From JAGOUA01 sp964645655 (GTDB lineage: Bacteria > Patescibacteriota > Patescibacteriia > 2-12-FULL-60-25): DNA of 64,000 nt. Below are positions 41,293-49,551 of the stretch, one piece after another. The DNA lies in contig CAZXZS010000001.1 of the NCBI GenBank assembly GCA_964645655.1, positions 496,001 through 560,000 on the forward strand, given 5' to 3'. How positions within the stretch are numbered: position 1 is the first letter of the stretch; every line of letters begins with the position of its first letter. The notes beneath the pieces were generated by a model, which worked only from the letters and a program-made list of their open reading frames with translations, ran no database searches and was not told the origin of the DNA. A program made the position numbers and the translations under genes.

Positions 41293-41354
41293 GCAGGCCT
41301 TTTTAGGTTGCCATGTCGCACGCGTCAGAATGGGGATCGCCATGACATTGACGG

Positions 41355-41385
41355 AAAAGAAAAGAGCCACCGTGTGGGTGGGCTC
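41355..41385 (-). terminator. Terminator of the pentapeptide-repeat gene
   Basis: GAGCCCACC-CACAC-GGTGGCTC (one unpaired base) then TTTTCTTTTCC on the minus strand. Confidence 0.65.
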
Positions 41386-41396
41386 AGGAAGGGGCG

Positions 41397-42683
41397 TCAG
41401 CCCTTGTCGGTGGCCTGGGGGACGGGGGCCGCGTCGCGCTGCTCCACCGCGATGCCGGGATGGTTGCCGGCGGGGAGCGCCTCCGTCCCGTTCTCCTCCT
41501 CGGTCATGTTCTGCATCGTCGCGGCCATCGCGGTGAGGGCGCCGCCGAACTCGCCGATGAGCGGCACCACGTACTCGCTCGCGGCTTCGATGAAGTGATC
41601 GAACGACTTGATCTCGAGCTCCTCTGCCACCGGGCCCTGGAGCAGGCCGCGCACCTCCTTCGGGATCATGGGGATCTTGTCGAGGACGCCCGTCCGGAGG
41701 AAGGCGGAGACGACGGCGGCCGTGATGCCGGTGCCGACCTCGCTCTCGAGGCCGGTTCTGATCTTCATGAGCACGGCCGGTTCGAAGATGCCCGTCTTTT
41801 CGACGCCCTTCATGATGATGTCGCGGCCGATGGACAGGGTCTTGCGTGCGCCGAAGCGCAGGGCGCCCTTGCTGGCGTTGGTCTTGACGCGGTCGTACGT
41901 GGACAGGGGCTTGCGGTCGGGTGTCGTGGCCATGGCGGTCTCCTCTTCTTCGTCGCTGTTGCGGGCCTTCTCGTTCTGGCGCGGGTCGTCGTTGCGGACG
42001 CCGTCCGGGCGCCAGTCCGGGCGGGTGATGACCGAGGGATCGGTGCTGTTGACCAGCTGCATCCCGAAGGCGTTACAGCCTTCGAGCAGGGGGCCTTCGC
42101 CCGGTTTCGGTCCCGGGTTTTCCTTCGTACCCCACGTCCTGGCGAGGTAGGCGGTGTTGCCGCGGAGGAGCAGGTGGGGCGCTTCGGCCTGGCGCAGGAC
42201 TGTGCCCTGGAGATCGACGGTCTCGAGCGTCGCCCCGGCGAGGCAGGCCTCGCTGAGGTCGGCGCCGCCGAGGTCGATGCCCGTGAGGCGGGCCCTCGAG
42301 AGGTCCGCGCCTCTGAGATCGGCGCCGGCGAAGACGGTCCGTTGGCGCACGTCGCCGGTGTCGGCGCCGGCCAGGGGCTTGTAGCTCTCGAGACGGGCGC
42401 CGACGAACGACGCCCCACGGAAGTCGCCTTGCCTGGCCTGGCACCCGAGCAGGGTCGCGCCATCGAAACAGGCTTCGGCCAGTGCGCAGTCGGTCAGGTT
42501 CGCGCACTCGAGCAGGGCGCCGTGCAGGTCGATGCCTGCCAGGCGCAGCCCAGACAGGTTCTCCCTGCGCAGCACGATGCGCAGGTTCGGGTGCCTCTCT
42601 CGCAGCCGGTTGAAGTCCCGCACGTTCTCCGCGAAGAGAAGCTGTCGGGCTCCCACCAGGAGCGGGTCATCCGGTTCGCTCAC
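41397..42683 (-). CDS. Pentapeptide-repeat protein fused to a C-terminal helical domain
   Basis: A 428-residue protein. Residues about 40-165 are pentapeptide repeats of the A(D/N)LxxA type (ALLECANLTDCALAEACFDGATLLGC..., GADLRGADLSRARLTGIDLGGADL), a right-handed beta-helix. A linker leads to a helical C-terminal domain. A perfect AAGGAGGTGA sits before a GTG start at 42683. An in-frame ATG at 41933, with AGGAG 6 nt upstream, could yield a separate ~178-residue C-terminal protein from the same message. Pentapeptide proteins may mimic DNA or serve as scaffolds; nothing shows which here. Confidence 0.7.
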   Translation of the reverse strand: MSEPDDPLLVGARQLLFAENVRDFNRLRERHPNLRIVLRRENLSGLRLAGIDLHGALLECANLTDCALAEACFDGATLLGCQARQGDFRGASFVGARLESYKPLAGADTGDVRQRTVFAGADLRGADLSRARLTGIDLGGADLSEACLAGATLETVDLQGTVLRQAEAPHLLLRGNTAYLARTWGTKENPGPKPGEGPLLEGCNAFGMQLVNSTDPSVITRPDWRPDGVRNDDPRQNEKARNSDEEEETAMATTPDRKPLSTYDRVKTNASKGALRFGARKTLSIGRDIIMKGVEKTGIFEPAVLMKIRTGLESEVGTGITAAVVSAFLRTGVLDKIPMIPKEVRGLLQGPVAEELEIKSFDHFIEAASEYVVPLIGEFGGALTAMAATMQNMTEEENGTEALPAGNHPGIAVEQRDAAPVPQATDKG

Positions 42684-42721
42684 GGGTCACCTCCTTTTTT
42701 CGTGGTCCGTGGTGCCCCTCA

Positions 42722-42750
42722 GCTGTACCATGCTCATGGGTGGCTGTCAA
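42722..42750 (-). promoter_or_regulatory. Promoter of the pentapeptide-repeat gene
   Basis: TTGACA-17 nt-TACAGC on the minus strand; it overlaps the 3' end of the dus gene. Confidence 0.6.
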
Positions 42751-43702
42751 GCTTCGCCTTGTTTAGCAGGGTTTCCAGCTCTAAATAGTGTGAAATTCGC
42801 ACTAAATCAGGCTTGAGGGCCTTTTCGGCGGGGGTGCCCTTGAAGTACCACGGGAGGTGCTTGCGGAGCTTCACGAGGCCGCGCTCGCCGTAGTGGTCGA
42901 TCTGGAGGCGGGCGTGGGCGAGGACGGTCGAGATGCGCTCGTCCCAGGTAGGTTCGGCGAGGACCGTGCCGTCCTGCAGGAACGCCTCGACCCGCTTCGC
43001 GAACCAGGGGTTGCCGAGGAGCCCGCGGCCGATGAGGACCCCGTCGGCGCCGCTCTGCCTCATCGCGAGCTCGGCGCGTTCGGGGGTGGTGATGTCGCCG
43101 TTCACGAGGAAGGGGAGGTGGGGCACGTTGCGGCGGGCCTCGCCGACGCGGACCCAGTTCGCGGTGCCGCTATATCCCTGCTCGCGCGTGCGGCCGTGCA
43201 TGGAGATGAGGTCGGCGCCGGCGTCGGCCACGACCTTCACGAAATCCAGGCAGTCGGTGTCGTCCTTCCAACCCAGGCGGGTCTTCACGCTCACGGGGAC
43301 CTTCACCGCGGCCTTCATCGCCTTCACGATCGCGTGCGCGCGTTCCGGATCGCGGATGAGGGAGGCGCCGTTGAAGTTCGAGACGAGGTTATACACGGGG
43401 CAGCCCATGTTGATATCGATGGCATCGGGGGCGAAGCGTTCCTCGATGATCCGGGCGGCCTCGGCCATGACGGCGGGGTTGCTGCCGAAGATCTGCTGCA
43501 CGAGCGGACGTTCGCGCGCGTCGAAGGCCGCCATCTTCAGCGTCTTGGGGTTCAGGCGCACGATCGCCTCCGCCGAGACCATCTCACGGAACATCAGCGG
43601 GACGCCCCGCTCTTTGCAGATGAGGCAAAACGGAAGATCGCTCATGTCAGCCATGGGCGCGAGGGCCACGATCGGGCGGGGGAGGGATTTCCAATCGAGC
43701 AT
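42734..43702 (-). CDS. dus: tRNA-dihydrouridine synthase
   Basis: A 322-residue FMN-dependent Dus enzyme that reduces uridine in the tRNA D loop. It has the N-terminal LAPMADMSDLPFCLICKERG, FGSNP, the catalytic-loop INMGCPVYNLVSNFNGASLIRDP with the active Cys, VKTRLGWKDD, HGRTREQGYSG, NGDI and GVLIGRGLLGNPW. Length is normal for the DusB/C class; the exact subfamily is not certain. The start at 43702 is one base from the predicted transcription start, suggesting a leaderless message. The frame is open to 43765 but that part lies above the promoter. Confidence 0.92.
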   Translation of the reverse strand: MLDWKSLPRPIVALAPMADMSDLPFCLICKERGVPLMFREMVSAEAIVRLNPKTLKMAAFDARERPLVQQIFGSNPAVMAEAARIIEERFAPDAIDINMGCPVYNLVSNFNGASLIRDPERAHAIVKAMKAAVKVPVSVKTRLGWKDDTDCLDFVKVVADAGADLISMHGRTREQGYSGTANWVRVGEARRNVPHLPFLVNGDITTPERAELAMRQSGADGVLIGRGLLGNPWFAKRVEAFLQDGTVLAEPTWDERISTVLAHARLQIDHYGERGLVKLRKHLPWYFKGTPAEKALKPDLVRISHYLELETLLNKAKLDSHP

Positions 43703-43709
43703 GCTGGGG

Positions 43710-43738
43710 AGGGTAGCGCCGGCCGGAATTTTTGTCGA
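43710..43738 (-). promoter_or_regulatory. Promoter of dus (leaderless)
   Basis: TCGACA-17 nt-TACCCT on the minus strand; start of transcription falls on the ATG at 43702. Confidence 0.6.
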
Positions 43739-43748
43739 GGGTAAAGGC

Positions 43749-43775
43749 AAATACAGGAATAACATACCTGTATTT
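43749..43775. promoter_or_regulatory. AAATACAGG/CCTGTATTT inverted repeat
   Basis: A perfect 9-bp inverted repeat with a 9-nt centre in an AT-rich island just upstream of the dus promoter. It may be an operator; a plus-strand T-run beyond it also allows a terminator, although no plus-strand gene precedes it. Confidence 0.4.
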
Positions 43776-43938
43776 TTTGTTGTATTTACAAATGAGGCTC
43801 GGACCAGGCGGGTCTGGCGAGGCCGCCATGCCAGCGCCTTGCGGATCCTGGCAAGGAGGGGGGGCGACCAATGAAGCCGTTGCGTTGCGACCCATGAGCA
43901 TGCCGCGCATCGGGGCGTGTGACGGGCGCTTCGGGATC

Positions 43939-43958
43939 AAAAAACCGCCCGGGGGCGG
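43939..43958 (-). terminator. Terminator of the first of three tandem paralogues
   Basis: CCGCCC/GGGCGG then TTTTTT on the minus strand, just beyond the stop at 43974. Confidence 0.65.
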
Positions 43959-43973
43959 AAGGGAGGGGTGCGT

Positions 43974-44798
43974 TCAGTTCGGCGCACCCGGCGGCTTGTT
44001 GGCGTCCGAAGCCTGGATGTGCCAGCCCCCGAGGTTGAGGGCCTCACGGGCCTGGGCGGCGTCGAGCGCGTCGGCGTGGGCCGCGAGCCAGCGGACGATC
44101 TTGTCTTCGGCGGCGGACTCTTCCGCGTCCAAGGGGGGTAGGGAACCCTTGGTCGCGTTTCCTGATGGCTTGTGCCGCACCACGCGGAGCGCGATCCCCA
44201 TCGAGAAAGAGGCGGGCAGGACGACGTAGGCGCTCGTTCCGTCCATCCACCAGACGTGGGTTCCTTGCCGGAGGAGCAGCCGCCGCGCCTCCAAGGGCAT
44301 GCGCACCCGGATGGGCCGCGCGTTGCGGATCTCGAGCTCCTTGAAGGCCCATGCGCACTGCCCCTTCCGGTCTTGCAGCGTCTGGCGCAGGACGATCCAG
44401 AAGGTCCCGGTCCGGTAGAAGACCTGCCGCAGGCGCTGCGCATGGTCGACGGTCACGTGGACGGTGCCCAGGGGGAACGCGGCCTCCAGGCTCGCCAGGT
44501 CTTCCTCATCCTGGCATTCCAGATCCGCGTAAGGGGGTGCCGGCTCGGTGCGGATGAGCCGTGGGGTCTCCGCGCCGATCCGGATCGCGATCCGTTGAAG
44601 GCTGATCGCCATGAGGTGCCGGTCGAGGTCCTCTTCCGTGATCTGGGTGACGGGATCCTCGGTGACGGCTGAAGGCGCCGCCTGGGGCGGGTCGGGGGAT
44701 GCTTGCCCCTTGGGGCGTTGCGCACGGAAATGCCTGTGGCCCAGGATGAGCCCGAAGACGATGAGGAGGGTGCCGGCGATGCCGATGAGCGGGTGCAT
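43974..44798 (-). CDS. Membrane-anchored orphan protein, tandem paralogue 1
   Basis: A 274-residue protein with one N-terminal membrane segment (about 4-20) and a mostly soluble body. It is related to the next two genes upstream: a core of the form RLRQVFYRTGTFWIVLRQ...LEIRNARPIRVRM, and a C-terminal VRWLAAHADAL helix. AAAGGA 6 nt before the ATG sets the start; the frame is open a little further but the promoter is at 44829. Each paralogue has its own promoter and terminator. The core may be a beta-sandwich that faces outwards. Function unknown. Confidence 0.65.
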   Translation of the reverse strand: MHPLIGIAGTLLIVFGLILGHRHFRAQRPKGQASPDPPQAAPSAVTEDPVTQITEEDLDRHLMAISLQRIAIRIGAETPRLIRTEPAPPYADLECQDEEDLASLEAAFPLGTVHVTVDHAQRLRQVFYRTGTFWIVLRQTLQDRKGQCAWAFKELEIRNARPIRVRMPLEARRLLLRQGTHVWWMDGTSAYVVLPASFSMGIALRVVRHKPSGNATKGSLPPLDAEESAAEDKIVRWLAAHADALDAAQAREALNLGGWHIQASDANKPPGAPN

Positions 44799-44828
44799 GC
44801 GCGTCCTTTCTGCTCGGAAGCCGGATCG

Positions 44829-44857
44829 AGGGTAGCGCGGTTCGCGTCGCATGTCAA
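44829..44857 (-). promoter_or_regulatory. Promoter of tandem paralogue 1
   Basis: TTGACA-17 nt-TACCCT on the minus strand. Confidence 0.75.
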
Positions 44858-44929
44858 TCCGGTCCGGGAGAAGCCGTGCGAATTTTTTCTTCGGCGATGG
44901 ACGGATTCCGTACGTGTGTCCGCTGTATT

Positions 44930-44944
44930 AAATACAATGTATTT
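44930..44944. promoter_or_regulatory. AAATAC-AAT-GTATTT palindrome
   Basis: A short palindrome ~75 bp upstream of the paralogue 1 promoter. Its half-site AAATACA/TGTATTT recurs at 43749-43775. Confidence 0.35.
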
Positions 44945-44993
44945 GCGTGTATTTAGGTACGAGTTGCCGCCGCGTGTGCGCCATCCGCGCATG

Positions 44994-45018
44994 AAAAAGA
45001 CCCGCGTCAGGTCGGGTC
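44994..45018 (-). terminator. Terminator of tandem paralogue 2
   Basis: GACCCG pairs with CGGGTC and is followed by TTTTT on the minus strand; the stem overlaps the stop codon. Confidence 0.7.
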
Positions 45019-45691
45019 AGGTGGGAGACGGCTCCGTCGCGCACTCGTGCAGCCAGACGGCGAGGGCACGGGCATCGTGGACCTCACGCCAGCTGCCGGC
45101 GAGGGGCCAGCGCGTGAGGAGGCCGCCGTCGAGCCGCCAGTTGGAGCAGATCCCGAAGGTCTGGGCGGGCGTGGCCATCGTCCGGCTCGTGAAGCGGGCC
45201 GTGAGGGCGCCGACCGCTTCGATGTGTGGCACGACGGCCGGACGGCTGTCGCGGAGCTGGAGCAGGTATGGTCGCCAGCGGCCGGAGGGATCGGCCTCCT
45301 CGACGAGCAGGGCCCAGAGGGTCCCCGACCGCAGGGCGATCCGGCGCCGGAGGCCGTCGGCGTCGGTAGCGATCGCGACCGTCCTCTCGGGAAGCGCGTC
45401 CCGGATGGAGGCGTACCAGCCGTCCTCCACGTCCGTGAGCCATTCCTGAAAGGGAAGCGCGTCGAGGTGGCGGCGCTCCTTGACCGTCACTTCGCGGAAC
45501 GAGGCGAGGAAGGCCGTTGGCGAGCGTGTCCGCTTGGCCGCGCGCATCACCTCTTCCGGAAAGAGGATGAAGGCCCGGGCGGCCGGCGAGAGGTCGAGGC
45601 GGAAGCGCCGCTCCTTGCGGATGAAGTGCGCGCCGAGGCCCGTCAGGACCAGGCCGAGGGGGAGAAGGGTCGTGAGGGCGTCTTGGGACAT
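45017..45691 (-). CDS. Orphan protein, tandem paralogue 2
   Basis: A 224-residue relative of paralogues 1 and 3. It has an N-terminal hydrophobic segment (about 6-20), the core RRRIALRSGTLWALLVEE...LLQLRDSRPAVVPHI, and a short C-terminal ARALAVWLHECA helix. The region between anchor and core is more diverged, with an Arg-rich patch. AAGGAGG 4 nt before the ATG is a very good ribosome site. A single-gene unit with promoter and terminator. Function unknown. Confidence 0.65.
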   Translation of the reverse strand: MSQDALTTLLPLGLVLTGLGAHFIRKERRFRLDLSPAARAFILFPEEVMRAAKRTRSPTAFLASFREVTVKERRHLDALPFQEWLTDVEDGWYASIRDALPERTVAIATDADGLRRRIALRSGTLWALLVEEADPSGRWRPYLLQLRDSRPAVVPHIEAVGALTARFTSRTMATPAQTFGICSNWRLDGGLLTRWPLAGSWREVHDARALAVWLHECATEPSPT

Positions 45692-45715
45692 GGGGCCTCC
45701 TTCGTGGCCATCGGA

Positions 45716-45744
45716 CGGGTACCACGGAACGGGATCCTCGTCAA
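45716..45744 (-). promoter_or_regulatory. Promoter of tandem paralogue 2
   Basis: TTGACG-17 nt-TACCCG on the minus strand. Confidence 0.65.
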
Positions 45745-45933
45745 GGTTGGTTGGAAGAAAAAACGCTTGTTCGCGAGGCGGGTCCGGAGGCGTGCGGATT
45801 GCGGAGCGGGTGAAGCGCGACGCGACGTCATGGGCCTGTCTCCGATGGGTGCCGCCCCCGTGATCCCGCGCGCCGAGCCGTCCGCCGATCTTCGCGACCG
45901 TCTCGCGGTCGCCGGCATCGGACGGGAGGCATG

Positions 45934-45953
45934 AAAAAACCCGCTGGTCGCGG
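45934..45953 (-). terminator. Terminator of tandem paralogue 3
   Basis: CCGC-GACCA-GCGG then GTTTTTT on the minus strand. Confidence 0.65.
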
Positions 45954-45954
45954 A

Positions 45955-46608
45955 TCAGGCCGTCGTCCCCGTCGCACGCTCCCGAAGCCAGCGGACGATC
46001 CCGAGGACCGCGTCACGCTCTTCCGGGCTCAGGGCGGCGGGAGGACGCCTCGCTGAGAGGGCCTCTTCCTCGACGGCCGGAGCCTCGCCTTCGGTGATCG
46101 TGACCGCGAACGAACGCTCGCGGTCGAACGAGGTCGCCGCGTCCAGCTCGACGTGCGTCGTCACGTCGCCCACCTCGAGTTCGACGCGGATGGGCGTGTC
46201 GTTGCGCAGGGTGAGGTCCATCTCCTTGCCTTCCGCGTCGTCGTAGAGGGTGATCCAGTACGGGCCGATGCGGTATTGGATGACCCGCATGCGGTCGGCC
46301 GTCTCCGCGCAGACCAGGAGGGTGTTCCGGGGGACGTTCTGGTCGGAGGACGCGTAGTCGCCGTATTCCGCCTCGTCCCCCTCGTCGTCGTGGAAGGCGG
46401 GCCTCTGGCTGAACCGACAGGCCTTCGGTTCGGTGAACCGGAGCTTCGCCAGGGCGCCCTTGGGCGAGATGGCCGCCCGGTGCGCCGCATGGGCCGCGTC
46501 CGTCCGTTCTTCGAAGCGGTAGGCCTTGGCGAATGCGAAGACGGTGATGCGCAGCAGGAGGAATCCCGCCGCGAGACTCAGCAGGATGCCGACGAGGAGC
46601 GTTGTCAT
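45955..46608 (-). CDS. Orphan protein, tandem paralogue 3
   Basis: A 217-residue member of the same family. The N-terminal membrane segment (about 4-24) is followed by an acidic middle (HDDEGDEAEYGDY) and the core RMRVIQYRIGPYWITLYDD...LTLRNDTPIRVELEV, then a C-terminal VLGIVRWLRERA helix that parallels paralogue 1. The ATG at 46608 is preferred to upstream codons because of the membrane segment and the promoter at 46655. AGAGG lies 4 nt upstream. Function unknown; three adjacent but diverged copies point to old duplications. Confidence 0.65.
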   Translation of the reverse strand: MTTLLVGILLSLAAGFLLLRITVFAFAKAYRFEERTDAAHAAHRAAISPKGALAKLRFTEPKACRFSQRPAFHDDEGDEAEYGDYASSDQNVPRNTLLVCAETADRMRVIQYRIGPYWITLYDDAEGKEMDLTLRNDTPIRVELEVGDVTTHVELDAATSFDRERSFAVTITEGEAPAVEEEALSARRPPAALSPEERDAVLGIVRWLRERATGTTA

Positions 46609-46654
46609 GAGGCCTCTCTTTCCATACGAGTGCTTGGCTTTTTTCGGGCGCGAT

Positions 46655-46683
46655 AGCGTAGCGTATTTCCTCGAATTTGTCAA
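46655..46683 (-). promoter_or_regulatory. Promoter of tandem paralogue 3
   Basis: TTGACA-17 nt-TACGCT on the minus strand. Confidence 0.75.
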
Positions 46684-46750
46684 CCGTCCGTTTGTGGAGG
46701 GTGGGATCTATTTGCCGTATATTAGCCTATTTTCGTGAGCCGTGGTCCCA

Positions 46751-46779
46751 TTGCCCCGTGCCTGCCCATGAGGCACGAT
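46751..46779 (+). promoter_or_regulatory. Possible leaderless promoter of recG
   Basis: TTGCCC-17 nt-CACGAT; the -10 ends 6 nt before the ATG at 46786. Both boxes are weak. Confidence 0.35.
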
Positions 46780-46785
46780 GGGTCC

Positions 46786-48861
46786 ATGTTATCGTGGACC
46801 GATCCGGTCGGGTTCATCCAGGGCGTCACCCCGGCCATGCGCCGGGGGTTTGAGGCGCTGGACATCCGGACCGTCGGCGAGCTGCTGACGCGCCTGCCGC
46901 GGCGGTATGAGGATTTTTCGAGCGAGAAGCTCCTGTACGCCTGCGCCGACGGTGAGAGCGTGACGGTGCGCGTCCGGGTCAAGAAGGCGTCGATGACGCC
47001 GGGGTTCGGGCGGCGCAAGCTGGTGCGGGCGATCATCGAGGACGCGTCGGGGTCGGCGAGCGCGCTCTTCTTCAACCAGCCGTGGCTCATGAAGGAGTTC
47101 ACGCCCGGACGCGAGATCGTGCTGTCCGGGCTGATTTCGGTACACCCGCAATATGGCCGGCAGATCACCCGGCCCGCCTGGCGGCCGCTCCCGGAAGACG
47201 GCGTCTTGCCCGTGGGCGAGATCCTGGCCGTATACGCGACGACGCGGGCCATCCCGCAGAAGGCCTATCGCCGCCTCGTCGAGCGGGCGCTGGCGGGGGA
47301 GCCGTGGCCGAAGGCGGAGCCGCTGCTCGCCGGGGACCGTCCGGAAGGGCTCATGGGGTTCGCCGACGCGTTGCGGGCCGTGCACCAGCCCGCCACCCTC
47401 GCGCAGGCCGAGCAGGGGCGGCGCCGGTTCGCGTTCGATGAGGCGCTCGCATATCGGCTGGGCTTCTCGTTGACGGGGAAAGACATCGTGAAGCAAGGGG
47501 GCGTGGCCATGCCGTTCCAGGAGGCGTTCGCGCGGACCTTCGCCGAGTCGCTGCCGTTCCCGCTCACGGGTGACCAGAAGCGGGCCGTGTGGGTGGCCCT
47601 GCAGGACATGGAGAAGCCGGTCCCCATGCGCCGCCTGTTGCAGGGGGACGTGGGGTCGGGAAAGACGGCCGTGGCCGCGTTTTTGGCGGCGCACGTGCTG
47701 CGGAGCGGCATGTCGGCGGCGTTGCTCGCCCCGACCGACTTGCTCGCGGTCCAGCATGCGCACACCCTGCGCCGCCTGTTCGCGGCGCACCAGCTGCCCC
47801 TTCTCTTGCTCACGCGTACGAAGCAGCAGGCCTGGCTCGGCCATCAGGAAGAACCATTGAAGAAAGAGGCGGCGAATGCGCGGGCCCGGCAGGGTGGGGT
47901 CGTGCTCGTGGGGACGCATGCGCTCCTACAGGAGAAGCGGATCCCCGCGGACCTGGGCCTCGTGATCGTCGACGAGCAGCACCGCTTTGGCGTTGAGCAG
48001 CGCCAATTCCTGGCGGAGGCGACGCGGGCGGATGGGAAATTGCCTCACCTGCTCTCGATGACGGCGACGCCGATCCCGCGCTCGTTAGCCCTGACGCTCC
48101 TGGGTGATCTTGAGGTGTCTTCTTTGCTTGAAAAGCCGGGCGGGCGGTTGCCGATCCGTTCGGAAGTGTGCGTTGGGGAGAAGCGCGCCGTGGCGTATGA
48201 GGCCATCCGTGCGGCTGCGGGGCGTGGGGAGGCGAGTTTCGTGGTGTGTCCGCTCATCGACCCGTCGGACGCGTTGGGGAAGGCTTCGGTGCAGGAGACG
48301 GAGCGGCGGCTGGCGACGGGTCCGCTCGCGGGGTTGCGCATCGGCGTCCTGCATGGGCGCCTCAAGCCCGAAGAGAAGGCCGACGTGATGGATCGCCTGC
48401 TGCGGAGGGAGCTGGACGTGCTCATCTCGACGACGGTCATCGAGGTCGGCGTCGACGTGCCGCATGCGACGGTGATGGCCATCGAGGGGGCGGACCGGTT
48501 CGGGATGGCGCAGCTGCACCAGCTGCGCGGCCGCGTGGGCCGTTCGAGCTTGCCGAGCCGGTGCTTTTTCCTGACGGATGCGGAAGGGGAGCCATTAGAG
48601 CGGTTGGGGCAGGTGGCGCGCCTGCAGGACGGGTTCGCGCTTGCCGAGGAGGATTTCCGCCGCCGAGGGGCGGGGAACATTTTTGGCACGCAGCAGAGCG
48701 GGTATCTGGCGTTCCGTGCGGTGCGCTGGTCAGATATGGACCTGTTGCAAAAAGCGGCGCAGCTCGCGCGCGAGATCGTGGAGCGGGACCCGGACCTGGC
48801 AGGGGTGCCGTGGTTTCGGGACCGGGTGCGGGAGCTACGGGAGTCGTCGCATTTGGAGTAA
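46786..48861 (+). CDS. recG: ATP-dependent DNA helicase RecG
   Basis: A 691-residue branch-migration helicase for stalled forks and Holliday junctions. The N-terminal wedge (VTPAMRRGFEALDIRTVGELLTRLPRRYED) is followed by an OB-like region. Helicase motifs are QGDVGSGKTAVAAF (Walker A), VDEQHRFG (DExH-type), SMTATPIPRSLALTLLGDLE, ISTTVIEVGVDVPHATVMAIEGADRFGMAQLHQLRGRVGR, and the C-terminal RRGAGNIFGTQQSG. All are intact and length is usual. Start at 46786 (MLSWTDPVG) fits a leaderless promoter; upstream in-frame codons are less likely. Confidence 0.95.
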   Translation: MLSWTDPVGFIQGVTPAMRRGFEALDIRTVGELLTRLPRRYEDFSSEKLLYACADGESVTVRVRVKKASMTPGFGRRKLVRAIIEDASGSASALFFNQPWLMKEFTPGREIVLSGLISVHPQYGRQITRPAWRPLPEDGVLPVGEILAVYATTRAIPQKAYRRLVERALAGEPWPKAEPLLAGDRPEGLMGFADALRAVHQPATLAQAEQGRRRFAFDEALAYRLGFSLTGKDIVKQGGVAMPFQEAFARTFAESLPFPLTGDQKRAVWVALQDMEKPVPMRRLLQGDVGSGKTAVAAFLAAHVLRSGMSAALLAPTDLLAVQHAHTLRRLFAAHQLPLLLLTRTKQQAWLGHQEEPLKKEAANARARQGGVVLVGTHALLQEKRIPADLGLVIVDEQHRFGVEQRQFLAEATRADGKLPHLLSMTATPIPRSLALTLLGDLEVSSLLEKPGGRLPIRSEVCVGEKRAVAYEAIRAAAGRGEASFVVCPLIDPSDALGKASVQETERRLATGPLAGLRIGVLHGRLKPEEKADVMDRLLRRELDVLISTTVIEVGVDVPHATVMAIEGADRFGMAQLHQLRGRVGRSSLPSRCFFLTDAEGEPLERLGQVARLQDGFALAEEDFRRRGAGNIFGTQQSGYLAFRAVRWSDMDLLQKAAQLAREIVERDPDLAGVPWFRDRVRELRESSHLE

Positions 48862-48876
48862 CCGCATTGCTTTTCT

Positions 48877-49515
48877 ATGCATTCCATCACGTGCGTCGGT
48901 TTGAGGCATCGTCTTGAGCGCCGATGCCTGGTGCTCATCCGGATGTTCGATCAGGACCTCGTGCAGGCGCACCGTTGCTTTTGGCCGGAATCGATGACGC
49001 ATTCGGTGCCTGCCCACTTGGCTCGCCGGTACGCGGATGCAGCCGCCTGCGCACACGCCTTCGATCGTCTCGAGACGCTCCCCGCCTGTCCGGTTTCGGA
49101 TGCATCTCTAATCAAGGAGGGGTTGGGATCGCTTGAGGCATGGTTAGATCTTAGGGAACGTGAGGCGCCCGATGAGGCCGTCCGCCTGGTCACCTATGCC
49201 TTCGACCACCAGCTGCGCCTATTGGAAGCGGCAGCGATCGGGCTTGCGAACGATCCGGCCTGGTTCGCCCAGGCGCATGCCGATCGCCATGAGGGATACG
49301 GATCTCTCATGGACATGTTCGAGGCGTTTGAAGCGCGCGACTTTATTGAATTTCTCATCCGCGGCACGTCCACCCGTCCGCTTTGGACCGCGCGAATCGG
49401 TACGTCTTTTCGGGATCGCGTTGAAGCGGTGGATGGGGCCCTCCGCAGCGCTTTGCGAGGCAGGCGAAGCAAGGCGTTTTGGGCCGACGGTTCATTTTGG
49501 TGGAGATCACCGTGA
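48877..49515 (+). CDS. Hypothetical protein downstream of recG
   Basis: Unrecognised soluble protein of up to 212 residues; a shorter form would start at an ATG at 48943 (MFDQDLVQAHRCFW). Helical, with Asp/Glu/His-rich stretches (AHADRHEGYGSLMDMFEAFEARDF) and no signal peptide. It follows recG by 15 bp and may share its message. It ends before the convergent radA gene. No motif is recognised. The upstream start is not supported by a ribosome site. Confidence 0.45.
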   Translation: MHSITCVGLRHRLERRCLVLIRMFDQDLVQAHRCFWPESMTHSVPAHLARRYADAAACAHAFDRLETLPACPVSDASLIKEGLGSLEAWLDLREREAPDEAVRLVTYAFDHQLRLLEAAAIGLANDPAWFAQAHADRHEGYGSLMDMFEAFEARDFIEFLIRGTSTRPLWTARIGTSFRDRVEAVDGALRSALRGRRSKAFWADGSFWWRSP

Positions 49516-49551
49516 CAGCCGCCTTAAAAGTTTTTCAGAAAAATCCCGGGG

